From: Spirochaetota bacterium
GTDB taxonomy: Bacteria; Spirochaetota; UBA4802; UBA5550
Direction of reading: 5' to 3'
Assembly: GCA_016928865.1 (NCBI GenBank)
Contig: JAFGJX010000007.1
Location: 1-35,225 of the forward strand
DNA length: 35,225 bases
The position numbers and the translations under genes were made by a program. The first letter of the stretch is position 1; every line of letters begins with the position of its first letter. Of this stretch, positions 9,854-18,248 are shown piece by piece. Below the pieces are notes generated by a model. The model did not search any database, was not told the DNA's origin, and saw only the letters and a list, made by a program, of their open reading frames with translations.

Positions 9854-12800
9854 ATGATAAAAAGGATCATATCCTTCTCCGCGCACAACAAGCTGCTGGT
9901 CATCATGATCATGTCGGGTCTGATCGCGTCCGCGGTATACGCGATCTACCATATCCCGCTTGACGCGATCCCGGACCTTTCCGACACCCAGGTGATCGTC
10001 TATACAAAATGGGACCGGAGCCCCGATATCATCGAGGACCAGGTGACCTATCCGATCATATCTTCTCTCCTGGGCGCTCCCCGGATCAAGGCCATCCGCG
10101 GATACAGCGACTTCGGTTTTTCGTATGTGTATGTCATCTTCGCAGATGGGACCGACATCTACTGGGCGCGCAGCCGTGTCATAGAATACCTCTCCAGAAT
10201 ACAGGGGAGCCTCCCGGCCGGCGTGAAAACGGAGCTGGGTCCTGATGCCACCGGCGTGGGATGGATATTCCAGTATGTCCTGCTCGATACGTCAGGCAAG
10301 CACAATCTGGCCGACCTGCGCTCGTTCCAGGACTGGAACCTCAAATACGCACTTCAGAGCGTGCCGGGCGTGGCCGAGGTGGCCGGCATCGGCGGTTTTG
10401 AGAAGCAGTATCAGGTCATCGTGGACCCCGACCGCCTCCACGCGTACAATCTTTCCCTCATGAACGTCATTGATGCCATCAAACGGAACAACAACGAAGC
10501 GGGGGGGCGCCTGATTGAGTGGTCAGGCAGGGAGTTCATGGTGCGGGCCAGGGGGTATGTCAGGGGCGAAAATGATCTGAGGAAGATTGTCGTCAAGGAG
10601 AGCGGGGGAACGCCGGTGCTGCTGGGAGAGGTCGCCACGGTCACTCTGGGACCGCAGATACGTCGCGGGCTGGCGGAGTTGAACGGCGAAGGAGATGTTG
10701 TCGGCGGCATCGTGGTCATGCGGCACGGGGAGAACGCGCTGAACGTAATAAAACGGATCAAGGAGAAGCTGGAGGACCTGAAGCCCACGCTGCCGGAAGG
10801 GGTGAAGATCAAGACCGTGTATGACCGCTCGGACCTGATACGGCGATCCATCGATAATTTGAAGGAAGAGCTTCTGATGGAAATGGCGATCGTCAGCCTG
10901 GTAATCCTTCTTTTTCTCTGGCATTTCCCCTCGGCAATGGTGCCGATCATTACCATCCCGATATCGGTGCTGCTGGCGTTCATCCCCATGTATTTTTTCG
11001 GGATAACGTCGAACATCATGAGCCTCTCGGGGATCGCCATATCCATCGGCGTCCTGGTGGACGGGGCCATTGTAGAAGTCGAAAATGCCTACAAAAAAAT
11101 TGAATGGTGGATCGAGGATGGGCGGAAGGGTGATTTCCACGAGGTGCGCCTGGAGGCCCTCATGGAGGTGGGGCCGTCCGTGTTTTTTTCATTGCTCGTG
11201 ATAGCGGTTGCCTTTCTGCCCGTTTTTACGCTGGTGGACCAGGAAGGGCGGCTTTTCACGCCGCTCGCATGGACAAAGACCCTGACAATCGCCATCGCTT
11301 CCCTGCTGGCCGTGTCGCTCGATCCGGCGGTGCGGATGCTGTTTACCAGACTGGAACCATTCAAACTGAAGCTGAAGTGGCTCTCCGCAGCGGCAACGAG
11401 CCTGTTCGTCGGCAAGTATTATCCGGAGGAAAAACATCCGGTCAGCAAATTCCTTTTTAAATTGTACGAACCGCCATGCCGCTGGGTCCTTGAACATCCG
11501 AAGCGGGTCATCGGCGGTGCCGTGCTTCTGGTCGCGCTGTCCGTTCCCGTGTATTTCAAGCTCGGGTCGGAATTCATGCCGCCCCTGAACGAGGGTACTG
11601 TGCTCTATATGCCCACGACCCTGCCCGGCATATCCGTGACCGAAGCGCGCAATCTGCTTCTCATGCAGGATAAAATCCTGAAGTCGTTTCCCGAGGTGGA
11701 CACGGTCTTTGGCAAGGCGGGCAGGGCCGACACCTCGACCGACCCGGCGCCCTTTTCCATGATGGAAACGACGATACACCTGAAGCCGCAGAGCGAATGG
11801 CGTGAAAAGAAACGATGGTATTCCTCCTGGGCTCCCGCCCCTCTCAAATGGCTTCTGCGCCGCGTATGGCCCGATAGAATCACCTATGACGAGCTTATCG
11901 CATTGATGGACAAGAAGCTCCAGATACCGGGGAACAGCAATGCCTGGACCATGCCGATAAAGGGAAGAATCGACATGCTCACGACGGGAGTTCGAACGCC
12001 CGTGGGCATCAAGATTTTCGGTTCGGACCTCAATGAGATCCAGCGCATCGGCGCCGATATAGAATCAGTGATGAAGAAAGTCAGGGGCACCAGGAGCGTA
12101 TTTTCGGAGCGGGTCAGCGGAGGTTTTTACGTGGACCTCATTCCCAAACGGGAGACCCTGGCGCGGTTCGGCCTCACCATAGAGGATTTTCAGCAAACGG
12201 TCATGAGCGCCATCGGCGGAGAGACCGTGTCAACGACCATCGAGGGAAGGGAGCGGTATTCGATTAACGTGCGGTATCCGCGGGCCCTGCGCACGCAGGT
12301 TGACGACCTGGAACGAGTGTTTATCACGACCACGGACGGCATGCAGGTGCCCATGAAGGAAGTCGCCGAAATAAAGCTGACCGGCGGACCCGCGATGATT
12401 CGTGACGAGAACGGCAGGCTTGCCGGATATGTGTATGTTGATATCGCCGACCGGGACGTCGGTTCCTTCGTGAAGGAGGCCAAGGAGATCGTCAAAGCGC
12501 GCGTAGCAATGCCCGCCGGCTACACCCTTGTCTGGAGCGGTCAGTATGAGAATATGCAGCGCGTTACAGAACGGCTGAAGATCGTGCTGCCGATAACGAT
12601 ACTCTTAATATTCGTGCTGCTGTACATGAACACGAAATCGACATTCAAGGCGGCCATGGTCATGCTTGCCGTGCCCTTCTCGGTGGTCGGCGCGGTGTGG
12701 CTCATGTATATCCTCGGCTATCACACCTCGATCGCGGCCTGGGTCGGGATGATCGCCCTTATGGGGCTTGACGCGGAGACCGGGGTGTTCATGCTCCTCT

Positions 12801-13096
12801 TCCTGGACCTCTCGTACGACGATGCCAGACGGAAAGGCCTGCTGAACAATCTCTCCGAGTTGAAGGATGCCGTCGTCCATGGCGCGGTGAAGCGCATACG
12901 CCCGAAGATCATGACGGTCATGGCGGCAGCCATGGGCCTCATGCCGATCATGTGGTCGATGGGAACGGGCGCCGACGTGATGAAGCGTATCGCCGCGCCG
13001 ATGGTAGGCGGCCTTTTTACTTCATTTATTATGGAATTATTAGTCTACCCTGCGATCTATATGCTATGGAAGAAACGCACGTTGGGCATTCGATAG
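9854..13096 (+). CDS. cusA: Heavy-metal efflux RND pump, CusA family
   Basis: 1080 residues with the 12-helix RND layout: one N-terminal helix, a large porter/docking domain, helices 2-6, a second periplasmic domain and helices 8-12. Helix 4 carries D403 with E408 and E410 (LVDGAIVEVENAYKKIE), the proton-relay signature of the heavy-metal class. The three methionines of the E. coli CusA copper/silver site (M573, M623, M672) have counterparts here: M586 in VLYMPTT, M636 in SMMETT and M708 in GRIDMLTTG. That supports monovalent Cu/Ag export rather than Co/Zn/Cd (CzcA). An insert of about 25 residues (651-676, WYSSWAPAPLKWLLRR) is present compared with the E. coli protein. It is the last gene of the operon and works with CusB, CusC and probably the YHS protein. 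Confidence 0.94.
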   Translation: MIKRIISFSAHNKLLVIMIMSGLIASAVYAIYHIPLDAIPDLSDTQVIVYTKWDRSPDIIEDQVTYPIISSLLGAPRIKAIRGYSDFGFSYVYVIFADGTDIYWARSRVIEYLSRIQGSLPAGVKTELGPDATGVGWIFQYVLLDTSGKHNLADLRSFQDWNLKYALQSVPGVAEVAGIGGFEKQYQVIVDPDRLHAYNLSLMNVIDAIKRNNNEAGGRLIEWSGREFMVRARGYVRGENDLRKIVVKESGGTPVLLGEVATVTLGPQIRRGLAELNGEGDVVGGIVVMRHGENALNVIKRIKEKLEDLKPTLPEGVKIKTVYDRSDLIRRSIDNLKEELLMEMAIVSLVILLFLWHFPSAMVPIITIPISVLLAFIPMYFFGITSNIMSLSGIAISIGVLVDGAIVEVENAYKKIEWWIEDGRKGDFHEVRLEALMEVGPSVFFSLLVIAVAFLPVFTLVDQEGRLFTPLAWTKTLTIAIASLLAVSLDPAVRMLFTRLEPFKLKLKWLSAAATSLFVGKYYPEEKHPVSKFLFKLYEPPCRWVLEHPKRVIGGAVLLVALSVPVYFKLGSEFMPPLNEGTVLYMPTTLPGISVTEARNLLLMQDKILKSFPEVDTVFGKAGRADTSTDPAPFSMMETTIHLKPQSEWREKKRWYSSWAPAPLKWLLRRVWPDRITYDELIALMDKKLQIPGNSNAWTMPIKGRIDMLTTGVRTPVGIKIFGSDLNEIQRIGADIESVMKKVRGTRSVFSERVSGGFYVDLIPKRETLARFGLTIEDFQQTVMSAIGGETVSTTIEGRERYSINVRYPRALRTQVDDLERVFITTTDGMQVPMKEVAEIKLTGGPAMIRDENGRLAGYVYVDIADRDVGSFVKEAKEIVKARVAMPAGYTLVWSGQYENMQRVTERLKIVLPITILLIFVLLYMNTKSTFKAAMVMLAVPFSVVGAVWLMYILGYHTSIAAWVGMIALMGLDAETGVFMLLFLDLSYDDARRKGLLNNLSELKDAVVHGAVKRIRPKIMTVMAAAMGLMPIMWSMGTGADVMKRIAAPMVGGLFTSFIMELLVYPAIYMLWKKRTLGIR

Positions 13097-13252
13097 CATC
13101 GTAAGCAGACGATCTGCTGGATTATTCAGTTTTTGAAGGCCTGATTGGCTTCATTATTTGAATTATTTGACAAAAGCAATATTTTATCACTTTCCATGAG
13201 GAGTTTTTCCATCCTGCTGCGACATCCTGAATGTAAAATGATCATACAAAAA

Positions 13253-13272
13253 ATGGTTGTTTTTTTAACCAT
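13253..13272 (+). terminator. Weak hairpin in the 247-bp gap after cusA
   Basis: ATGGTT (13253-13258) pairs with AACCAT (13267-13272) across a T-rich loop, and AACCA-TC-TGGTT forms an overlapping alternative stem followed by TTAAAATTTAT. This is a poor but possible terminator for the efflux operon. A TTGACA at 13167-13172 in the same gap has no convincing -10 partner. Nothing else was recognised between 13097 and 13343. Confidence 0.25.
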
Positions 13273-13343
13273 CTGGTTAAAATTTATACCGGATGCAATG
13301 AGGCGCTGTTACTGGCGTCTTCACATGATTGACCGGGTACCGG

Positions 13344-14378
13344 ATGAGAAAAAAAGCGATCATAACAATGATTCTCACCGCGATGGCGGTTCTCGCGGCG
13401 GCGACAGGTCCGTTTTTTTCTTTTAACCCGGGCGCGGGCGGCACAGCGTACGCCGAGGAAAAAACCGGCAAGACCGAAACAGAGTCGCCAGGCACAAAAT
13501 TACCCGCCCGCTGGGATAATAAAATCACGCGCGATGTAATACGGTACCTGTATTCAGTCGGGTTCCCGACAGCGACTCTCTCCTATGCCCTTTACACTGG
13601 CGGCGGGCCGAAGAGGGATTACTGGAAATGGTCGCACGACGGGTTTTTCGGCCACGGCACCCCCTATGGGGGATTCGACAAGGCGATCAAGATGTTCACC
13701 CATTATTCCGCCATGCGCCTGAGCTGCGCGGTGTTCAATTATACTGAAAGGGGATCACCATACCGCTTCCTGTATTCGACCCTGCTGACATCGCTCATGG
13801 GGCTCTCCATGGAAATCGTGGACGCCTACATGGGGAGCGGTTTTTCCTACCAGGACCTCGTTTTCGATTATGCTGGTATACTACTGGGATGCTTTCTTTC
13901 GGCCTTCCCGAAGGTGGACGCTTTTCTGAGCCTGAGCGTGGAATACTGGCCGAGCAAATTTTTCAGAGAGCACCCCGACAGGCTGCTCTTGCTGCGCAAC
14001 GATTATGACGGCATGATTATTATGGCGAACATAAAGCTCGCCGGCTTCAGGGAGGTTGGAGTGAATATACCCAACTTCTTGCGCTACATTATGATAGATA
14101 TCGGATATGGCGTGAGGGGCTATACCTCCTACGACCGTCGCGCCGCCTGGGACAATTACAGCTACCCGATGCGTTCGCAGAACCTGTACGTGGGCATTTC
14201 GATAAATTTCATGGAAGTGGTCAAGGATCTGTTCAGGGACCCGCAGAGCCTTGGCTGCCGCGCCACGCAGCAGATTTTCAAGCTCTATCATGTGCCGGCC
14301 GGGTACAAGCACCGCGTGGTCCTCAAGGAGAGCCTCAACGCGCCACGTTCGTATTCTGCCCTGCTGGGCGGGTCGTAA
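13344..14378 (+). CDS. Exported DUF2279-like envelope protein
   Basis: Starting at the ATG at 13344 (a TTG at 13329 is in frame but would spoil the signal sequence), the protein has about 344 residues. It begins with a signal peptide, MRKKAIITMILTAMAVLAAA, probably cut near TAYA-EE. The middle matches the pattern of predicted periplasmic DUF2279 proteins (YfiM-like): GGFDKAIKMFTHYSAMRL, then LMGLSMEIVDAYMGSGFSYQDLVFDYAGILLG, with the conserved Asp-Lys/His, Glu-x-x-Asp and S-x-x-D pattern. The C-terminal part (VGVNIPNFLRYIMIDIGYGVRG) has alternating hydrophobic residues as in membrane beta strands. DUF2279 function is unknown. It begins a cluster of five envelope genes including two phosphatases, so a lipid- or outer-membrane-related task is a reasonable guess. 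Confidence 0.65.
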   Translation: MRKKAIITMILTAMAVLAAATGPFFSFNPGAGGTAYAEEKTGKTETESPGTKLPARWDNKITRDVIRYLYSVGFPTATLSYALYTGGGPKRDYWKWSHDGFFGHGTPYGGFDKAIKMFTHYSAMRLSCAVFNYTERGSPYRFLYSTLLTSLMGLSMEIVDAYMGSGFSYQDLVFDYAGILLGCFLSAFPKVDAFLSLSVEYWPSKFFREHPDRLLLLRNDYDGMIIMANIKLAGFREVGVNIPNFLRYIMIDIGYGVRGYTSYDRRAAWDNYSYPMRSQNLYVGISINFMEVVKDLFRDPQSLGCRATQQIFKLYHVPAGYKHRVVLKESLNAPRSYSALLGGS

Positions 14379-14412
14379 CAAGAGATTTCATGATGGGAGA
14401 TTACGCGGCAGG

Positions 14413-15405
14413 TTAAAAAATGTAATTCACGCACAGGTTGAAGCTTTTCGCGTCCGCGTTGAAGAAGGGGAAGGCGACCACTTCTCCCGGCTGGTCCGGA
14501 CCGGCATCGATTATTGTTATGCCGCCGGTACGCTTCTTCCCGGCATGGGCGTACCTGCTTGACCGGTGCTTAACGATCCAGTGGCCGATGAAATATCCCA
14601 TGGACGCGCCCCAGATGATGTCTGATACAAAGTGCTGCTGGTTATATATGAGGTTGACGGCGTAATACACTCCCAGCACGTGGCTTATGATCCGGAGCGC
14701 CAGGCTGTCAAAGTATTCGGCCGCAACGGTAGTCATCGCGTACAGCGTGGCGATATGGCCCGACGGGGTGCCGTAGGGAAAATAATTCAGGCTGCGCCTC
14801 GGCCCGTAAATGACTCCGCGGCCGTCTCCATTGGGAGGGCCTTCGCGTCCCATAATCAGCTTGAACGTCACGTGGTAGAACTGGGTGACGCCGATGGCTT
14901 CAAGCGTGAGCGATATGTATTCCAGCAGCCTGCTGTTTTTGAAGATCAATCCCGATCCGTAAAATATCAGGCCCCATGACGCCACGACGCCGCTCCATGC
15001 CAGCGTGTCCACGTGGGGGAACAGGTATTTCAGGTCCCTGTTCCTGATGTCACTGACCCATTGATGGATTCGCGCATCCGCGGACAGGCCGTCAAAAGGA
15101 GTCATGAACGCGGCTGTTGAGGCGATAATACCGCCGGCGGTCAGCCAGTCGTACGCGTCCCAATCGACAAAGCTGATGCCGCAGGCAAGCACACTGCTGC
15201 ACAGACGGGGGAAGAGCCACATGTTTTCATAGCGGTACCTGTCGGAAAGGAAGGGATTGAGGCCGCCTGTCTCCAGGGGGACTGGCGTGCTGATCGCGGC
15301 GGCTTCCGGGTTCTCTTTCGCGTACGCCGGGCAGAAAAAGATTAATGCAGTCAGGGCCGCGGAAACAAGACTTCCGGCAACACGGCGGCCATAGATTGCT
15401 GTCAT
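14413..15405 (-). CDS. PAP2-superfamily phosphatase-like membrane protein, divergent active site
   Basis: The open frame runs back to 16191, but its upstream half overlaps the neighbouring plus-strand PAP2 gene and has no plausible protein signature. The real start is the ATG at 15405 (330 residues, AGGGT site seven bases before) or at 15429. A signal or anchor segment lies at 10-29, and further hydrophobic helices follow near 90-100, 134-155, 165-185, 219-230 and 236-275. PAP2 motifs: motif 1 region FKLIMGREGP (K182, R187), motif 2 PSGH at 214-217, motif 3 region QQHFVSD with H258 and D262. The SR dipeptide normally opening motif 3 is replaced by NL, so activity may be altered. Family members dephosphorylate lipid phosphates, undecaprenyl-PP or lipid A. 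It is transcribed divergently from a second PAP2 gene. Confidence 0.75.
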   Translation of the reverse strand: MTAIYGRRVAGSLVSAALTALIFFCPAYAKENPEAAAISTPVPLETGGLNPFLSDRYRYENMWLFPRLCSSVLACGISFVDWDAYDWLTAGGIIASTAAFMTPFDGLSADARIHQWVSDIRNRDLKYLFPHVDTLAWSGVVASWGLIFYGSGLIFKNSRLLEYISLTLEAIGVTQFYHVTFKLIMGREGPPNGDGRGVIYGPRRSLNYFPYGTPSGHIATLYAMTTVAAEYFDSLALRIISHVLGVYYAVNLIYNQQHFVSDIIWGASMGYFIGHWIVKHRSSRYAHAGKKRTGGITIIDAGPDQPGEVVAFPFFNADAKSFNLCVNYIF

Positions 15406-15585
15406 GGCTGTTACCCTGGGTCCCATCATGACGGGATAAACCCTGACGCTGTTTTTGTCAAGCGGAAGTGATGGTCTGGATGCTATCGAACCGGGTCTGA
15501 TTTTAAATGTTGACAGCAGTGCGTAACGCTTCAACACTGGAGCTGCGCTGTGAGAGTATGGGCTAACGAGAGGGATGCGAACTGT

Positions 15586-16431
15586 ATGTGTAAAAGAATA
15601 TTTGCATATGTATTGATAACGGCGCTCCTCTGTGCTGCCGCCACGGGCAACCTTCTGGCGGATGGAGCGGAAGAGAACAGGAAAGACGTGAAGCAATCGC
15701 CCTTTTCGGTCAATCTGAAGGTGGATCTTCCCGTCATTGTCATGGGCACGCTGGTGGCGACGTCGGTACTCATGCTGGAAGACAGTCTCCCCCAGGGGCA
15801 TATGTCGAGCCTGAAGCCCGGGCGGGTGAATGTCCTGGACCGCCCGGTGATCAATTACAACTACCGCCGCTGGAGCCTTGTCGGGGATATCGGCACCGTA
15901 CTCATACCGGGCGCCATGCTCTGCATGAGCTTTGTCGAGCTCCCTGACTACGGCTGGCGCGGGGTGCTTGAGGATTTTCTCATTGTCGGCCAGGCCATCG
16001 CCGTTTCCTCGATGATGAACGAGATCGTCGCGTGCGCCATGCCGCGCGCGCGGCCCTACATGTATAAGCCGAACACCTGGTATTATCACGCGCGCAAATC
16101 GTCCTGGGACTGGCGCTCCTTTTACTCGGGACATGCCGGCGCGCCCTTCGCCGCGTCCACCGCGTTTTCGTACCTTTTCACCGTCAGGCATCCTGACAGC
16201 CCGTGGGTGCCCGCCGTGTGGACCGTGTCGCTGGCCGCATCAACGCTGGTGGCCATTTCGCGGCCCCTTGCCAGCGAGCATTTCTGGACCGATGTCATTA
16301 TCGGCGCGGCCATCGGCAGCGCGTGGGGCATACTGATTCCCGTGCTTCACGAGCGTTCAGAGAAACGGGAACCGGGTGACGTCAGGTTCGTGGTTTCACC
16401 ATCGGCGGCCGCGGCAATCGCGTATTTTTAA
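15586..16431 (+). CDS. PAP2-superfamily lipid phosphatase
   Basis: The frame opens at a GTG (15550), but the ATG at 15586 follows a GAGAGGG ribosome site and starts a normal signal peptide (MCKRIFAYVLITALLCAAATG), giving 281 residues. PAP2 motifs are better kept than in the divergent neighbour: motif 1 PRARP (R156, P157, without the usual upstream lysine), motif 2 YSGH (181-183) and motif 3 SRPLASEHFWTD with S225, R226, H232 and D236. Hydrophobic helices flank them. The active site should face the periplasm. Candidate substrates are undecaprenyl pyrophosphate, phosphatidic acid or the phosphates of lipid A; sequence alone does not decide. It converges on the beta-barrel-like gene with a 9-bp gap and no terminator. 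Confidence 0.85.
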   Translation: MCKRIFAYVLITALLCAAATGNLLADGAEENRKDVKQSPFSVNLKVDLPVIVMGTLVATSVLMLEDSLPQGHMSSLKPGRVNVLDRPVINYNYRRWSLVGDIGTVLIPGAMLCMSFVELPDYGWRGVLEDFLIVGQAIAVSSMMNEIVACAMPRARPYMYKPNTWYYHARKSSWDWRSFYSGHAGAPFAASTAFSYLFTVRHPDSPWVPAVWTVSLAASTLVAISRPLASEHFWTDVIIGAAIGSAWGILIPVLHERSEKREPGDVRFVVSPSAAAAIAYF

Positions 16432-16440
16432 GCGCGGTTG

Positions 16441-17283
16441 TTAAAAGAACCTGATGCCGGCGGTCAGATGCAGCTGGACGATGTGGTTGTTGTGTATGTT
16501 GTCGAAGTTCGCGATCTTGGTGGGCAGTACCAGACCGTCCTTCACGGCGATGACCTCGCGGTACATCTTCGCCAGGACCGTCAGCTGAAGATACCAGACC
16601 TCCCTGCCGTTAAAGGCGTTGAAAATATTTCCGATCGAGAAGCCGAATACGGGGCCGTCGCTCTGGAATCGGTCCCTGCGAGACCATCCCGCGTCAGGCA
16701 GCAGGTTGAGCCAGTAAAGCTTCGCGCTGTATCCGGCGGTCGACAGCTGCAGCGCAACGGAGGCGGGGATGTGCTTGATCCAGTAAACGCTTATCCCATA
16801 CCCGACCAGAATTCTCAGGATTGGATTGAAGAGATCGGTGCGATTAACAAAGGGGAGCCGCACAATCGTCGACAGGTAGAAGGACGAGTCCCACAGGTGG
16901 GTGTCTATGCCCGTGATCTTGTTCATGCCGAATATCACCGGCAGTAATCCGGTGTAGTCGTACACGGTCAGGTCCTCAAAGTAGCTGTAATTGATAAATC
17001 CGCCCAGCTCGATGCCGAAGGCGTCAAACGCCCAGTATCCGAGGTTGAGAAACAGGTGGCAGCCCGCATAGCTCCAGGTGGCTATTTTATTGGTAATCGA
17101 GACCGTTTCCGAGGGCCCGATGCCGGCCAGAAAATACGGCCCGCCGTGCCATTTCCTCGCCGCAAAAAGGTTGTCCTGCTCCTCGGTGGGATTCATCGCA
17201 GCCGGCTCGGCCGCTTCCTCACCGGACACGGGCGGCGCTACAATCAGGATGGCCGCAAGGATTATGAAAATACTCTTCCTCAT
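16441..17283 (-). CDS. Exported protein, probably outer-membrane beta-barrel, unknown function
   Basis: The longest frame begins at 17322, but the ATG at 17283 has an AAGGA site five bases upstream and starts a signal peptide (MRKSIFIILAAILIVAPPVSG). It yields 280 residues. The mature part consists of alternating hydrophobic/polar stretches with many aromatics (LGYWAFDAFGIELGGFINYSYF, FYLSTIVRLPFV, ILRILVGYGISVYWI) and ends in HLTAGIRFF. A C-terminal phenylalanine after an amphipathic strand is the typical outer-membrane barrel signal. I do not recognise a named family. It lies 10 bp downstream of the DUF3943 gene on the same strand, so the two are probably one operon within the PAP2 cluster. 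Confidence 0.7.
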   Translation of the reverse strand: MRKSIFIILAAILIVAPPVSGEEAAEPAAMNPTEEQDNLFAARKWHGGPYFLAGIGPSETVSITNKIATWSYAGCHLFLNLGYWAFDAFGIELGGFINYSYFEDLTVYDYTGLLPVIFGMNKITGIDTHLWDSSFYLSTIVRLPFVNRTDLFNPILRILVGYGISVYWIKHIPASVALQLSTAGYSAKLYWLNLLPDAGWSRRDRFQSDGPVFGFSIGNIFNAFNGREVWYLQLTVLAKMYREVIAVKDGLVLPTKIANFDNIHNNHIVQLHLTAGIRFF

Positions 17284-17293
17284 GCGCGCGTCC

Positions 17294-18007
17294 TTAAAAG
17301 CGGATGGCAAACGAATAGCCAACGCCGGTTGTCGTTACGCGGGGTGATGAAATGACCTCGTAGCTTGAAAAAGGGAGCAGGGCGAAGGGGTTCAGGATAT
17401 ACCCCAGGACATGGGCCGCTTTGCAGTTTGTACCCAGGAGCGCGTTGCTTATGTATTCGATCGTGATCCCCAGCAGGGTCCCCAGCATCGGCGTCTGGAA
17501 CAGGTCCTGGAAGCTCGGCTTTTCGGTAATGGTTTCAATCGTAAATTCAAACAGGAGCTGTGAAACAAAGCCCCACAGGAACGCGCCGAGCTTTGAGTAG
17601 CCCCGCGATCGGTAGAAGAGATAGTACGACATCCCCGCCAGGGAGTGCATGACAATGTTGTAAAAATAGCTGTCCAGGTCAAAATGCGGCTGGTACATGT
17701 TGGTATACCAGTTTTTGAACGAGCCCACCTCCATGATGGTGTCCCGCTGCACGATCAGGTAATATGCCCACTGCCCGATATAGACTATTCCGAGATTGAG
17801 AAATCGTTCCCCGACTCCGATGTCGTGCCGCACCACGTGGCGGTACGCGGTCCTCTTGCCTTTCCCGTTTTCCGCGGCGGCTGCCTGATTGTCCGGTGCG
17901 GCTTCCCGCGTTTGGACTGCCGCCTGACCTGCCTGCGGTTCCATGGACCAGACCGCGCCCGGGAGGAGCACGGAGAGGAGGATTGTTATGGCGAGAATTC
18001 TGTTCAT
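17294..18007 (-). CDS. DUF3943-family exported protein
   Basis: 237 residues. The signal peptide is MNRILAITILLSVLLPGAVWS. After a low-complexity Ala/Gln linker, the central part reads HFDLDSYFYNIVMHSLAG, YYLFYRSRGYSKLGAF and FEFTIETITEKPSFQDL, then TPMLGTLLG. This is the conserved arrangement (Asp-x-Asp, His, RSRG, E-x-x-x-E-KPS-x-QD, TP-x-x-G-x-x-LG) of DUF3943, an uncharacterised family of Gram-negative envelope proteins. The C-terminus again ends in an aromatic strand (TGVGYSFAIRF). Its central pattern is reminiscent of the DUF2279-like protein at 13344. It is first in a two-gene operon with the barrel-like protein. An interrupted inverted repeat lies immediately upstream (18035-18170). 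Confidence 0.78.
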   Translation of the reverse strand: MNRILAITILLSVLLPGAVWSMEPQAGQAAVQTREAAPDNQAAAAENGKGKRTAYRHVVRHDIGVGERFLNLGIVYIGQWAYYLIVQRDTIMEVGSFKNWYTNMYQPHFDLDSYFYNIVMHSLAGMSYYLFYRSRGYSKLGAFLWGFVSQLLFEFTIETITEKPSFQDLFQTPMLGTLLGITIEYISNALLGTNCKAAHVLGYILNPFALLPFSSYEVISSPRVTTTGVGYSFAIRF

Positions 18008-18034
18008 ACCTTTTATGACGCGTTGGATTCAGGA

Positions 18035-18170
18035 ACTATCCTCACGAGCCGGTGAGGCGTCGGAAAAAAGAGCTGAGCGGCCGAGGACTGTCTGAGTTTT
18101 CAACATATTTGTCCGAGTTCCGCAGGCCGTGAAGCTTTTTTCCGACGCATTATAGACCTGTCGGGATAGT
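18035..18170. repeat. 136-bp interrupted inverted repeat upstream of the DUF3943 gene
   Basis: The inner arms are a perfect 14-bp inverted repeat (GCGTCGGAAAAAAG at 18057-18070, its complement at 18135-18148). Fifteen bases outside each arm is a second perfect pair, ACTATCC at 18035-18041 and GGATAGT at 18164-18170. The equal spacing on both sides shows a single structure with imperfect terminal repeats of about 36 bp around 64 bp of unique sequence. It could be a miniature transposable element, a structured 5' leader of the DUF3943 transcript or a terminator of the upstream NHL gene. It occupies most of the 241-bp gap. Confidence 0.55.
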
Positions 18171-18248
18171 CTTCACATATCCACTTTAGATGTGCCAAGG
18201 TATGGGCCGTTGCGGCCTTTTGTCAATACAAAATGCCCTGTTCCCGAA

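Noticed and set aside
9854..13096. CzcA-type divalent-cation pump
   Set aside because: The three methionines equivalent to the CusA Cu/Ag site are all present and the operon has HMBD and YHS partners, favouring Cu/Ag.
15430..16191. N-terminal extension of the minus-strand PAP2 frame (592 residues)
   Set aside because: It overlaps the plus-strand PAP2 gene completely, is rich in Arg/His/Pro/Gly as antisense frames of GC-rich genes usually are, and the signal peptide begins only at 15429/15405.
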